A program made the translations under genes and the position numbers. Below, one piece after another: positions 35,886-44,342 of a stretch of 64,000 bases of DNA. The stretch comes from Planctomycetota bacterium (GTDB taxonomy: Bacteria > Planctomycetota > UBA1135 > UBA2386), in assembly GCA_016713175.1 (NCBI GenBank), contig JADJPQ010000009.1:248001-312000 (forward strand). The letters are read 5' to 3'. The notes below the pieces were generated by a model. It was not told the DNA's origin, ran no database searches, and worked only from the letters and a program-made list of their open reading frames with translations. How positions within the stretch are numbered: the first letter of the stretch is position 1; every line of letters starts with the position of its first letter.

Positions 35886-37910
35886 ATGAGCTTCTCGCAC
35901 GCAGGTCGCACGCTTCGCAAGGTCGCCGTGATCGGCAGTGGCCAGATCGGTCCGGACATCGCCCTCTACTTCAGCAAGGTGTTGTCACCGGATGGCGTCA
36001 AGATCGTTGTCGTCGACGTCGCCGCGGACGCGATCGCCAAGGGCCGCGGCAAGTTCGAGAAGAAGGTGCAGAAGGGCGTCGAGAGCGGCGCGTTCACGCC
36101 GGAGCAGCAGCAGCAGATGAATGCGGCGATGACCTGGACCACCGACTACCAGGCGATCGCCGGCGCCGATCTGGTCGTCGAGGCAGCAACCGAGAACAAG
36201 GACCTGAAAGGGCGCATCTTCACGCAGGTCGAAGCGCTGGTCGGCGAGGACGCGATCCTGGTCAGCAACAGCAGCCATCTCGAGCCCGAGGTGATCTTCG
36301 CCGCCAGCAGGAAGAAGGACCGCACCGGCGTCGTGCACTACTTCTTCCCGGCCGAACGCAACCTGATGGTCGAGGTGGTGCCGGGCAAGGACACCGCGGC
36401 GGCGACGACGCGCTGGCTGATGTCGTTCTACGAGGCGATCGGCAAGGTGCCGATCCAGGTGAAGTCGCGCTACGGCTACGCGCTCGATCCGGTGTTTGAA
36501 GGCCTGTTCTACGCCTGTGCGCTGCTGGCCGAGGCCGGGATCGGCACCACCAAGCAGATCGACCAGGTCTGTCGGCAGACGTTCAAGATGGGCGTCGGTT
36601 CGTTCACGGCGATGAACCTGACCGGCGGCAATCCGATCACCGCGGTCGGGCTCGACAACTACACGACCAAGATCAACGCGTGGTATCGCACGCCGCAGTC
36701 GCTCAAGGACAGGGTCGCGCAGAAGGCCAACTGGGAAGTTCCGGGCCGCGACGAGAAGATCGAAGTTCCGGAGGCGCTGGCCGCGCAGATCCGCGATGCC
36801 CTGCTCGGCGCCTACTTCGGCATCTGCGGCGAAGTGCTCGACGCCGGCCTGTGCACTCTGGCCGACCTGAACCTCGGCATCGAGACTGCGCTCGACATGA
36901 AGCCGGCGTTCACCTACATGAACGAGATCGGCACCGCCAAGGCTTTGGCGCTGGTACAGGCCTATGCGAAGTCGCAGACGGGCTTCCCGGTGCCGCGCTG
37001 CATCGAGGAGCACGGCCGCAGCAACAAGCCGTTCGAGATCCCGGTGGTGCTGCGCGACGACCGCGACGGCGTGGCGGTGTTGACGATCCGACGGCCGAAG
37101 GTGCTCAACGCGCTCGACCAGGGCGTGTTCGAGGAACTGCGCACGCGCTTCCAGCAGTGCGCCGCCGATCCGAAGGTGGCAGGCATCGTGTTGACCGGCT
37201 TCGGCAAGAAGGCCTTCGTCAGCGGCGCCGACGTCAACTTCCTGGCCAAGATCACCGGCCCGGCCCAAGGCGAACAGACGTCTCGCGCTTCGCAACTGTG
37301 TGTCGATGCCATCGAAGACGTGCAGAAGCCGACGGTCTGCGCGCTGAACGGCCTGGCGTTCGGCGGCGGCATCGAGACCGCGATGGCGTGCGAAGTGCGG
37401 ATCGCCCGAAAAGGCCTGAAGGTGCTTGCCGGGCAGCCGGAAGCCAATCTGGGGATCATCCCCGGCGCTGGCGGCACGCAGCGATTGCCGCGCCTGATCG
37501 GCATCGAGGCGGCAGCCGGAATGCTGCGCACGTGCCGGCCGGTCTCTTCGGAGCAGGCGTGCAAGCTCGGCCTGATCAGCGAGGAGGTCGACGGTGACCT
37601 GGTGGACCGGGCGATCGCGATCGCCAGGGAACTGGCAGCCGGCAAGAGGAAGCGCCAGAAGCTGGCGATGGGTCCGATGGCCAACGTGCCGACGTCCCTG
37701 CCGACAGTCGAGATCGGTCATCTGTCGCGCAGAGTCGACGAGATCCTGGGCAAGGCGATCCTCGGAGGTGCCCGGATGGAACTGCGCGCCGGCATTGCGT
37801 TCGAAGCGAAATGCTTCGGCGAGGTCTGCGGCACCGAGGACATGCGGATCGGCGTCGACAACTTCGTCAAGAACGGCCCGAAGGCGAAGGCCGCGTTCGT
37901 CCATCGGTGA
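35886..37910 (+). CDS. 3-hydroxyacyl-CoA dehydrogenase / enoyl-CoA hydratase fusion
   Basis: This is a bifunctional beta-oxidation (or crotonyl-CoA) enzyme of 674 residues. The N-terminal dehydrogenase begins with the NAD-binding VAVIGSGQIGPDIALYFSK near residue 17 and carries the NSSHLEPEVIF and GVVHYFFPAERNLMVEVVPG segments (His catalytic) near 136-165. The HAD C-terminal helical domain follows to about 375. Residues 395-674 form an enoyl-CoA hydratase/isomerase with SGADVNFLAKI near 446, the oxyanion-hole segment ALNGLAFGGGIETAMACEVR near 489-508 and GIIPGAGGTQRLPRLIG near 524. This order, dehydrogenase then hydratase, is the reverse of FadB/FadJ and like archaeal-type fusions. No thiolase is adjacent. 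Confidence 0.9.
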   Translation: MSFSHAGRTLRKVAVIGSGQIGPDIALYFSKVLSPDGVKIVVVDVAADAIAKGRGKFEKKVQKGVESGAFTPEQQQQMNAAMTWTTDYQAIAGADLVVEAATENKDLKGRIFTQVEALVGEDAILVSNSSHLEPEVIFAASRKKDRTGVVHYFFPAERNLMVEVVPGKDTAAATTRWLMSFYEAIGKVPIQVKSRYGYALDPVFEGLFYACALLAEAGIGTTKQIDQVCRQTFKMGVGSFTAMNLTGGNPITAVGLDNYTTKINAWYRTPQSLKDRVAQKANWEVPGRDEKIEVPEALAAQIRDALLGAYFGICGEVLDAGLCTLADLNLGIETALDMKPAFTYMNEIGTAKALALVQAYAKSQTGFPVPRCIEEHGRSNKPFEIPVVLRDDRDGVAVLTIRRPKVLNALDQGVFEELRTRFQQCAADPKVAGIVLTGFGKKAFVSGADVNFLAKITGPAQGEQTSRASQLCVDAIEDVQKPTVCALNGLAFGGGIETAMACEVRIARKGLKVLAGQPEANLGIIPGAGGTQRLPRLIGIEAAAGMLRTCRPVSSEQACKLGLISEEVDGDLVDRAIAIARELAAGKRKRQKLAMGPMANVPTSLPTVEIGHLSRRVDEILGKAILGGARMELRAGIAFEAKCFGEVCGTEDMRIGVDNFVKNGPKAKAAFVHR

Positions 37911-37934
37911 CCGCGGCGGCCAGAGGTCGGCGGT

Positions 37935-39014
37935 ATGCTGTCTCGCCGCCCCACCACCCCGATGCGCATCGCCAACTGGTCCGTGCTGCCCTTGCTGGCA
38001 GCCATGTCATCCGCTCAGACCACCCTCACGATCGCTTGCGATCGCGACAACACGCTCTACCAGAGCACCAACGGAACGCTCAGCAACGGCAGCGGCAGCT
38101 ACCTGTTCTTGGGCCGCGATGGCAACAACACCAGGAAGCGCACACTGCTGCACTTCCCGACCACCGCGATCCCGGCCGATGCCCGTTTGCTGCGCGTCGA
38201 GCTAGAGCTGAATGTGTCGCGCACCGCCGCGTTCGCCAACCTCGGCATCGATGTGCACCAGGTGGTGGCCGACTGGGGCGAAGGCTCGTCCAACGCCGCT
38301 GGCGAAGAGGGGCGTGGCACGACGGCGACCAGCGGCGATGCGACGTGGTTGCACCGGCGCTACCCGAACATGCCATGGACGACGGTTGGCGGCGACTTCG
38401 TCTCACTGCCGAGCGCCAGCGTCGCAGTGCCGCCGTTCGGGGCGGCGTTGTTCAGCAGTGCCGGCATGCTGGCCGACGTGCAATCGTGGCGTGACACGCC
38501 AGCGAACAATCATGGCTGGCTGTTGAAGAGCGACGAAGCCGTCGCCTATGCCACGCGCCGCTTCGAGAGTCGAGAGAACGCGACGACCATCTGGCGTCCA
38601 GTGCTCCGAGTCACGTTCGTCCGACCCGGGCAGTCGGCGGCGACCGGCGCCGGCTGCGTCGGTGCTGGCGGCCAGCCGTTCGCGTTGACGATCGGTGGTG
38701 CACCGCAGAGCGGTGGCTCGATCACGATCACCCACGGCAACGGGGTGCCTGGAGCAATGGCGGCGAACCTGCTGGCGCTGGTCTGGGATGGTGCCTCGCT
38801 GCCGGTCTGGTCTGGCTGCAATCTGTTGCTGCCGCCACCGGACCTGGTGACGCACAACCTGCTGAACCTGGATGGGAGTGGCGGCAGCGCCACCAACCTG
38901 CCGATTCCACCTGGGTTCACCGGGACGCTGTTGGCGATGCAGGCGGCGGCGCTCGATCCGGGGATCGCCACCGGGTTCGTGCTGTCGAACGCCGGCGTGA
39001 TCATCGTACAGTAG
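37935..39014 (+). CDS. Exported DNRLRE-like surface protein with C-terminal sorting-like domain
   Basis: This is a secreted protein of 359 residues with a signal peptide ending SSAQ. Residues 30-235 resemble the DNRLRE beta domain: DNTLYQSTNGTLSNGSGSYL near 40-59, KRTLLHFPTTAIPADARLLR near 70-89 and the late WRPVLRVTFV strand. A C-terminal domain of about 125 residues starts at ATGAGCVGAGGQPFALTIGG and is rich in Gly and small residues, ending VLSNAGVIIVQ. I associate this C-terminal type with planctomycete extracellular proteins, possibly for export or anchoring. ATG 37935 has an AGAGG upstream; ATG 37962 is an alternative, since TATGCT (37934-37939) could be its -10. Confidence 0.7.
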   Translation: MLSRRPTTPMRIANWSVLPLLAAMSSAQTTLTIACDRDNTLYQSTNGTLSNGSGSYLFLGRDGNNTRKRTLLHFPTTAIPADARLLRVELELNVSRTAAFANLGIDVHQVVADWGEGSSNAAGEEGRGTTATSGDATWLHRRYPNMPWTTVGGDFVSLPSASVAVPPFGAALFSSAGMLADVQSWRDTPANNHGWLLKSDEAVAYATRRFESRENATTIWRPVLRVTFVRPGQSAATGAGCVGAGGQPFALTIGGAPQSGGSITITHGNGVPGAMAANLLALVWDGASLPVWSGCNLLLPPPDLVTHNLLNLDGSGGSATNLPIPPGFTGTLLAMQAAALDPGIATGFVLSNAGVIIVQ

Positions 39015-39046
39015 CCGCGAGACGAGTGCCGCCGGCCGGTTCGCGA

Positions 39047-40246
39047 TCAGGGCGCGGCAACCACGAGTCTGGAGCCATCCGGATCGAACTTGCGGATCGG
39101 CAGGGAACGCCACTCGCCGTCCGCGCGCACTTCGAACTCCGCTGATTCGGCGACGGCCTGAACACTCGCGAAGCCATCGGCGTCGGTCTGCGCGATGCCG
39201 CGTCGCAGGCCGGCAAACGAACTGGCGACATACGCCCGGGCCACCGGTGTGCCGTTCTCCTGCACGACCTGCAGTCTTCGACTGCTGGTGGAGCGGAGCT
39301 GGACGTCGCAGTCGACGACGGCATCCTGGATGTCGACCGGCTGCACGTTGCCGCAAGCGCCGCGCCAGGCGAACACGAACAACTCGTAGTTTCCCAACGG
39401 CAGCCCAGACATCCGGAACGACCCGTTGTCGGTCGTGGTCACGAAGCGGCGGAAGCCATTGCCGGTGATGCGCAGTGGCACCCCGCCGACCGGTTGTCCG
39501 ACGGGATCGCGGACCGTGCCGCGCAGCATCGCGGCGCGATCGACCACCAGATCCGGCAGCGGCACGATTCCGCGGTTCCTGGAAGCTTGGAACGGTTCGG
39601 CGGTGGCGCTGAAACCCGAGCCGTCGGGCCCACCCTCGACGTGGCAGAGCAGCGTCGCCGGACCAGCCGGCAGAGCGATTTTGTAGCGCCCCAGCTCGTC
39701 GGTGATGGCAAGTTCTCCGGTCTCTCGCACCTGGACCGTGGCAGCGGCCAGCGGCTTGCCGGCGTGATCGCCGACGATGCCCTCGCCGAACAGGGTGGCT
39801 GGCTCCGGTGAGGGCGGGGCGTCGAGCGGGGGATCCCACGGTGCGGCCGGTTCGAGGGCGAGTACCACGGGTTCTCGCATGGCGGCGAATGCGCGCAGCA
39901 GCGCGGCGCGATGGCCGTTCGCCGCCACGGTCAGATCCGCGGTCGGCTGTCGCAGCAGGAACTGGAAACGGCCGTCGGCATCGGTCCGCGTCCCTTCGCC
40001 TCCGGGCGCGCGCACGTCGGCCCCGACGATCCGGAATCCGAGCGTGTCCAGAACAGCGCCCTGCAACAGCGCAGTGGTCGAGGGCACGGATCGCGGCGCC
40101 TTGTCTGAACGGACCACCACTGGTTCGTGCGGCCGCGTCCGCGGCTCCGAACGGCCGACACGGAGGTGCCCGCTGGCCGTGAATCCGATGAGGATCACAC
40201 CAGCCCAGAGCACCACGTAGAACGACGGGCGACGGACCAACCGCAT
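39047..40246 (-). CDS. Membrane-anchored protein with repeated carboxypeptidase-regulatory-like domains
   Basis: This 399-residue protein has an N-terminal anchor (YVVLWAGVILIGFTASGHL). Several beta-sandwich repeats of the carboxypeptidase regulatory-like type follow. Recurrent cores include GAVLDTLGFRIVGADVRAPG near residue 63, GDHAGKPLAAATVQVRETG near 158 and GTVRDPVGQPVGGVPLRITG near 240, each followed by a TDADGRFQF-like turn. A final repeat around 330-390 has NGTPVARAYVASS. No catalytic domain is visible. It is probably extracytoplasmic and structural. TATACT lies six bases before ATG 40246. Confidence 0.75.
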   Translation of the reverse strand: MRLVRRPSFYVVLWAGVILIGFTASGHLRVGRSEPRTRPHEPVVVRSDKAPRSVPSTTALLQGAVLDTLGFRIVGADVRAPGGEGTRTDADGRFQFLLRQPTADLTVAANGHRAALLRAFAAMREPVVLALEPAAPWDPPLDAPPSPEPATLFGEGIVGDHAGKPLAAATVQVRETGELAITDELGRYKIALPAGPATLLCHVEGGPDGSGFSATAEPFQASRNRGIVPLPDLVVDRAAMLRGTVRDPVGQPVGGVPLRITGNGFRRFVTTTDNGSFRMSGLPLGNYELFVFAWRGACGNVQPVDIQDAVVDCDVQLRSTSSRRLQVVQENGTPVARAYVASSFAGLRRGIAQTDADGFASVQAVAESAEFEVRADGEWRSLPIRKFDPDGSRLVVAAP

Positions 40247-40252
40247 GCTGGC

Positions 40253-40258
40253 AGTATA
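40253..40258 (-). promoter_or_regulatory. Putative -10 element for leaderless regulatory-domain gene
   Basis: TATACT, one base off the consensus TATAAT, lies six bases before ATG 40246 on the minus strand. No Shine-Dalgarno is present. It is the best -10 match among the leaderless-type starts here. Confidence 0.55.
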
Positions 40259-40315
40259 CGAGTGATCCGCTTGGCGAGGCCCGGATAAGTCATCGGGTGG
40301 GCCGGCAGCAGGACC

Positions 40316-40864
40316 TCAGGCGCACCAGCGTTGTTCGAGCCCGGACAGCAACGGCAGCCATTCTTCGCGCGAACTGCGGTCGTGCTGAATCGCAGCGAAC
40401 GCATTCGGCCAGTCGAGGCGGTCATCCGCCGGCACGCGTGTCATCGCGACCGCGAAAAGCCCATGTTCTTCCAGGTCCACCATGCGTTCGCAGAGTCCGG
40501 CAAGGGACTGGACGGCATCGGCGAAGCCTGCGCATTCGGCCGGAGTCAGATCCCCACTCGGTTCCCAGAACAGCACCAGCGAGTGCACGATGGAAAGCGC
40601 CTCATCCTGCAGCCGCAGCGCGAGCCCGACCTGTTCGGCGTCGTGGTCGGAGCCGTGCATCGCAATGGCGGGGAACACCACCTCGCCTTCCTTCCGGAAG
40701 TGCACGGCGACGACGAACTCACGCAGGTAGCGAATGGCGCTTGCGCAGTCAGCGACCGGGAACTCACCGCCGAGTGCGACATGGCGGGCCATCGCGAGCA
40801 GCGACACCAGGAGCCTGCGCACGTCGGCATGCTCGTCGCGCAGGGTCTGCGTTGGCTGGGTCAT
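40316..40864 (-). CDS. Hemerythrin-like HHE domain protein
   Basis: This 182-residue helical protein has the ligands of a hemerythrin-like di-iron site: His12 in RDEHADVRR, His55 and Glu59 in VHFRKEGEVVF, His94 in IVHSL, and Glu133/His134 in LEEHGLF. The HHE family is involved in O2, NO or iron sensing and repair. The start at ATG 40864 is chosen because the first helix begins there. No partner domain is fused. It lies divergent from the small gene preceding lexA. Confidence 0.7.
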   Translation of the reverse strand: MTQPTQTLRDEHADVRRLLVSLLAMARHVALGGEFPVADCASAIRYLREFVVAVHFRKEGEVVFPAIAMHGSDHDAEQVGLALRLQDEALSIVHSLVLFWEPSGDLTPAECAGFADAVQSLAGLCERMVDLEEHGLFAVAMTRVPADDRLDWPNAFAAIQHDRSSREEWLPLLSGLEQRWCA

Positions 40865-41003
40865 CCAGAGTCTTGGCCGCGAGATGCCGGACCGGTGCAT
40901 GGGAAGGCAACCAACTTCCGTCCTGCCCCCAAAGTTTCGGCACAGGGGCTTCATGGGGTTGAAGTTGCCCCTGCGACGACGACTCCCCAGACTTTCGTGT
41001 TGC

Positions 41004-41036
41004 GTTAGGTTGAACAAAAAGCTAACGTGCTAACAA
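41004..41036 (+). promoter_or_regulatory. AT-rich promoter/operator candidate upstream of small membrane gene and lexA
   Basis: In an unusually AT-rich patch an inverted repeat GTTAG (41004-41008) / CTAAC (41022-41026) overlaps a possible promoter, TTGAAC (41010-41015), 15-base spacer, TAACAA (41031-41036). CTAAC is repeated once more just downstream (41030-41034). This could be a LexA operator, since lexA is the second gene downstream, but no known LexA box is matched. Confidence 0.3.
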
Positions 41037-41059
41037 AACCTGAACACGGAGCCACAAGC

Positions 41060-41314
41060 ATGACCACGGCCATTTTCCCGCAAAGCCCTCAGTTTGCTGC
41101 TTCAACCGCCAGTGTTGCGAAGAGGCGCAGGGTGCCGCTCGTCGGGGCTCGGCCGGAAGCCCGAATCGCGGCCGTAGTCGCGCCGGCACAGGTTGCCATC
41201 TGCGACGTGGCCGCGCCCCATGGCTTTGCGGCAAAACGAGTTGGCTATGCGCTCGAGACGGTCGCCGCAGGTATCATGATCGCGGGCTACTTGGTTCTGG
41301 CCTTGTTCGGGTAG
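41060..41314 (+). CDS. Small C-terminal-anchored membrane protein next to lexA, unknown
   Basis: This 84-residue protein has no family I recognise. The first 60 residues are Ala-rich with a basic patch KRRRVP near residues 21-26. The last 20 residues form a single membrane helix (TVAAGIMIAGYLVLALFG). I use ATG 41060, which has a GGAG about ten bases upstream; an in-frame start at 41027 is possible. Its position directly before lexA, behind an AT-rich promoter-like region, suggests damage-induced expression. A role like the small membrane division inhibitors of SOS responses is a guess. Confidence 0.45.
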   Translation: MTTAIFPQSPQFAASTASVAKRRRVPLVGARPEARIAAVVAPAQVAICDVAAPHGFAAKRVGYALETVAAGIMIAGYLVLALFG

Positions 41315-41443
41315 CCCGCCTGCTGGCCTGCCATCGACCGCTCGATGCGCAGCCGGTGGGACTGCGCAGCCCAGTGGGACATCGCCGCCGGTCAGCACGA
41401 ACGAACGACAAACCAACGGAACGCGAACGATCAGGAGGTTCTC

Positions 41444-42067
41444 GTGGAGCTGATGCTTACGGAGAAGCAGATTCGAGTGTTGCGGTACTTTCGCGACTAC
41501 CGTCGCGAACGCGGTATCGCACCAACTCTGGACGAAGCGGCGCAAGCGCTCGGGGTCAGCAAGATCACCGTTCACGAACACTTGAAGCAGTTGACCAAGA
41601 AGGGCGCCATTCATCGCGACCGGGCCAAGGCTCGCGCTGTCGCGATCCTGCTCGACCCGGATGCGGTCGCCGAGCCGCGCACGGCTGGGATGCCGACGTT
41701 GCCGTTGGTGGGCATGATCGCGGCAGGTCGCCCGATCGAAGCCGTGGAGGGTCGTGAGGATCTCAGCCTGTATGACCTGGTTCCGACCGGCGACAACATC
41801 TACCTGTTGCGGGTTCGCGGCAAGTCGATGATCGAGGACCACATCGACGATGGTGATCTGGTCGTGGTCGAGCGCTGTGAGACAGCGCGCGATGGCGACA
41901 TCGTCGTTGCGATCCTGGCCGACGAGGAGGCCACGCTGAAGCGGTTCTACCGCGAGCGCAATGGCCTGATCCGGCTGCAACCCGCGAATGCCGCGATGGA
42001 GCCGATCTTCACCGCGGAGGTGCAGGTCCGCGGTGTCGTCCGCGGTGTCATCCGCCGCTTCCGCTGA
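41444..42067 (+). CDS. lexA: SOS repressor LexA
   Basis: LexA is the self-cleaving repressor of the DNA-damage response, 207 residues. A winged helix-turn-helix is at residues 5-65 (TLDEAAQALGVSKITVHEHL). The Ala94-Gly95 cleavage site is in GMIAAGRP. The catalytic Ser128 is in VRGKSMIEDHI and the catalytic Lys166 in ATLKRFYRE. The start is decided by AGGAGG at 41433-41438, five bases before GTG 41444. This is the strongest Shine-Dalgarno in the area. The upstream in-frame extension shows no conservation. Confidence 0.96.
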   Translation: MELMLTEKQIRVLRYFRDYRRERGIAPTLDEAAQALGVSKITVHEHLKQLTKKGAIHRDRAKARAVAILLDPDAVAEPRTAGMPTLPLVGMIAAGRPIEAVEGREDLSLYDLVPTGDNIYLLRVRGKSMIEDHIDDGDLVVVERCETARDGDIVVAILADEEATLKRFYRERNGLIRLQPANAAMEPIFTAEVQVRGVVRGVIRRFR

Positions 42068-42096
42068 CCCTGAACCAGGCAACCCTGAACCAGGTA
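42067..42096 (+). repeat. 15-bp tandem duplication at the lexA stop codon
   Basis: ACCCTGAACCAGGCA (42067-42081) is followed by ACCCTGAACCAGGTA (42082-42096), one mismatch. The duplication begins on the last base of the lexA stop codon, as the dnaN-dciA 15-mer duplication spans the dnaN stop. Unit length is the same but the sequences differ. Confidence 0.75.
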
Positions 42097-42107
42097 GACG
42101 TGGGCCG

Positions 42108-42377
42108 ATGGATGAGCCGCACGAACCTCCACAACCGCTGCCGCCGCCAGGCCGTGTGCAGAAAGGGCCGTTCGTGACCTGCTGCAATCCCGGCAAGTAC
42201 GCGTGGTGCCGGTGCCAGCGGAGCCAGTCGTTTCCTTACTGCGACGGAACGCATCGCGGGACTCCGGCCACACCACTCAAGGTCGTCTTCGACGCGACCA
42301 CGACGGTGATCTGGTGTGCCTGTGCCTGCACCAAGACCCCACCGTTCTGTGATGGATCACACGCGCGGTTGGTCTGA
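42108..42377 (+). CDS. Double CDGSH iron-sulfur domain protein
   Basis: This 89-residue protein carries two CDGSH-type motifs, each with three Cys and one His for a [2Fe-2S] cluster: CRCQRSQSFPYCDGTH near residues 39-54 and CACACTKTPPFCDGSH near 70-85. A Pro-rich N-terminus precedes them. Small tandem CDGSH proteins are soluble electron- or cluster-transfer proteins. ATG 42108 starts 40 bases after lexA. It may be part of the lexA transcript. It is convergent with the M61 gene, five bases from its end. Confidence 0.88.
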   Translation: MDEPHEPPQPLPPPGRVQKGPFVTCCNPGKYAWCRCQRSQSFPYCDGTHRGTPATPLKVVFDATTTVIWCACACTKTPPFCDGSHARLV

Positions 42378-42382
42378 AGGAT

Positions 42383-44242
42383 TCATTCCGGTCTCGTGCC
42401 GCTCGTAGGCTGCTCCCCGCTGCCGGGTAACGTCACCGGCGATGGGCCGGGACCCGGCGCCGACTTGCGAGAACTGCGATCCGGCCAGTCCAACCATTGC
42501 CGTCGCAACCGCACGGCAGGTTCGGGCGCCGCATCGAGAACCTCGAGCCCGATCGTGCCGACTGGTGGTTCGGTTGGCGTGACCACACGCTCGAGGATTC
42601 GACCACGCGACGCGATCAGGACGCGGAGGCTCCTGCCCACCGCGGCGATCGTGCCAAACACCTCGGACCAGGAAGCGGACTGAACGCGAATCCCATCCAA
42701 GCCGAGAATCTCGTCGCCGGGCGCCAGCCCGGCGGCAAGAGCGGGTCCATCGTCGTTGACGAAACTGATCCTCGTCGAGTCGTCGGCGAAGGCGAGCCCA
42801 AGGTACGGCCGGTCGCGGTCGCGGTTCGTCAATTCGATGCCGAACGACAGCAACAACGGTCGCAGTTCCGGGTCCAGACTGCCCCGAACCAGCGAATCGA
42901 CCGTGGTTGCCATGTCGCGACGAGCGGCTTCGGACAACGCCGCCACGACATCGGCATGAGTGTAGCCACGCCCGGCAAGGAACGTCGTCCGGTACAGGAT
43001 GCGCAGGGCGTCGTCGAGGCTCGCACCGCCGTCGGTGGCCTGGCGTATCATCAGGTCGAGAACCAGCGCGGCGATCGAGCCGTTGACGTAGTAATTCTGC
43101 GTCGAGTTGCGCGTGTTCTCGTCGGGGCGATACAGCCGGATCCAGGCATCGAAACTCGAATCTGCCAGCGACTGCTTGAAGCGGCCCATCGAACCGAACA
43201 CGGTGCCGATGCTCTTGGCCAGCAAGGCCAGGTAATCACTGCGCGAGATCACGCCGGCGCGCAGACACAGCAGGTCGTCGTAGTACGCCGTGAAGCCTTC
43301 GGCGAGCCACAGCATCGGCGTGTAGTTCTCGACTTCGTAGTCGTAGTCCCACAACTCGCGCGGTCGCATCCGCTTCACGTTCCAGACGTGGAAGAACTCG
43401 TGGGCGCACAGCGACAGGAACTGTTGGTATCCCTTGCCTGGCCGCATCGCCGTGCGCGCGGCCAACAGCGTCGTCGAATCGGCGTGCTCGAGGCCGCCGT
43501 GGCCACTCTCGGTGAACAAGCAGTGGAACTGGTAGCTTGCGTACGGCAATTGGCCGCCGAACACGTCACTGGCACGCTCGAGGATTGCGGTCAGGTCGTC
43601 GAGGAATGACGCCGGCGCGCACACCCCGTTCAGGCCCTCGAGGATCACGCTGTGCGGAACGCCGCGCAGCAGCCAGTCGAGCCTGGTGAAGACTCCAGCC
43701 AGGCACGGCGAATCCATGGCGTGATCGAGGTCGTTCGCCGACAACACGATCTCGTCGCGATGGGCGGCCGGGCCGTCGATCCGCGACAGGCTCGTCGCGA
43801 GTTGCCAGCCGGCTGGCAACAGCAGCGTGATCCTGGCCTTGCAGTCGCGTTGGCCGAGCGGCCAGAGCAGGACGCAGGCGTGGTTCCAGTACGCATGTTC
43901 TGGCGTTACGTCCGCGGTCCGGACCGACAGTTCGTGGGCGTAGACCTGGTAGGTGACGCGGATGCGGCGGACTTGTCCTGGCAGCGTCAATCGGAACCGG
44001 TTCTTGCTCACCTTCTGACACGGAATCGCGACGCCGGTGTGCGCGTCGGCGGCGGTCACTGCACTCAGATGGCGCGCATACTCGCGGATCAGATAGCTGC
44101 CTGGGGTCCAGGTTGGCAGGAACAAGGTCGCCTCGCCATCGGCAAGACCGGCAACCAAGGTATCCCGGCCGCATTCGAGCGTGACCAGGATCCGTCGCCG
44201 TTCGGGAGCTCGGAGGTCCAGCCTGAAGCTGAGTGGTTCCAA
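42383..44242 (-). CDS. M61-family metallopeptidase with PDZ domain
   Basis: This is a zinc aminopeptidase-like protein of about 619 residues (glycyl aminopeptidase family M61). The N-terminal beta domain has LFLPTWTPGSYLIREYARHL near residues 39-58. The catalytic domain has HEFFHVWNVKRMRP (HExxH) near 280 and the third ligand in WLAEGFTAYYDD near 313. A PDZ domain is at about 470-560 (YLGLAFADDSTRISFVNDDG...AGLAPGDEILGLDGIRV). No signal peptide is visible. The longest frame starts at GTG 44257, but that codon is inside the tRNA-Arg acceptor stem, so I prefer TTG 44242. It lies ten bases downstream of the tRNA on the same strand. Confidence 0.88.
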   Translation of the reverse strand: MEPLSFRLDLRAPERRRILVTLECGRDTLVAGLADGEATLFLPTWTPGSYLIREYARHLSAVTAADAHTGVAIPCQKVSKNRFRLTLPGQVRRIRVTYQVYAHELSVRTADVTPEHAYWNHACVLLWPLGQRDCKARITLLLPAGWQLATSLSRIDGPAAHRDEIVLSANDLDHAMDSPCLAGVFTRLDWLLRGVPHSVILEGLNGVCAPASFLDDLTAILERASDVFGGQLPYASYQFHCLFTESGHGGLEHADSTTLLAARTAMRPGKGYQQFLSLCAHEFFHVWNVKRMRPRELWDYDYEVENYTPMLWLAEGFTAYYDDLLCLRAGVISRSDYLALLAKSIGTVFGSMGRFKQSLADSSFDAWIRLYRPDENTRNSTQNYYVNGSIAALVLDLMIRQATDGGASLDDALRILYRTTFLAGRGYTHADVVAALSEAARRDMATTVDSLVRGSLDPELRPLLLSFGIELTNRDRDRPYLGLAFADDSTRISFVNDDGPALAAGLAPGDEILGLDGIRVQSASWSEVFGTIAAVGRSLRVLIASRGRILERVVTPTEPPVGTIGLEVLDAAPEPAVRLRRQWLDWPDRSSRKSAPGPGPSPVTLPGSGEQPTSGTRPE

Positions 44243-44251
44243 GGTCTTGGA

Positions 44252-44328
44252 TGGCACGCCCGAGAGGATTCGAACCTCTGACCTGCGGCTCCGGAGGCCG
44301 CCGCTCTATCCAGCTGAGCTACGGGCGC
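44252..44328 (-). tRNA. tRNA-Arg (anticodon CCG)
   Basis: The minus strand folds as a cloverleaf: acceptor GCGCCCG/CGGGCGT (one G-U), D-arm GCTC...GAGC, anticodon stem GCGGC/GCCGC with loop CTCCGGA giving anticodon CCG, T-arm AGAGG TTCGAAT CCTCT, discriminator G and an encoded CCA (44252-44254). It reads CGG codons. Confidence 0.97.
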
Positions 44329-44342
44329 AGCCTGGGGAGACG

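Noticed and set aside
41395..41425. CGAACGAACGA repeats before lexA as a Bacillus-type SOS box
   Set aside because: The repeats are direct, not the palindromic CGAAC-N4-GTTCG form, so they do not fit a LexA box.
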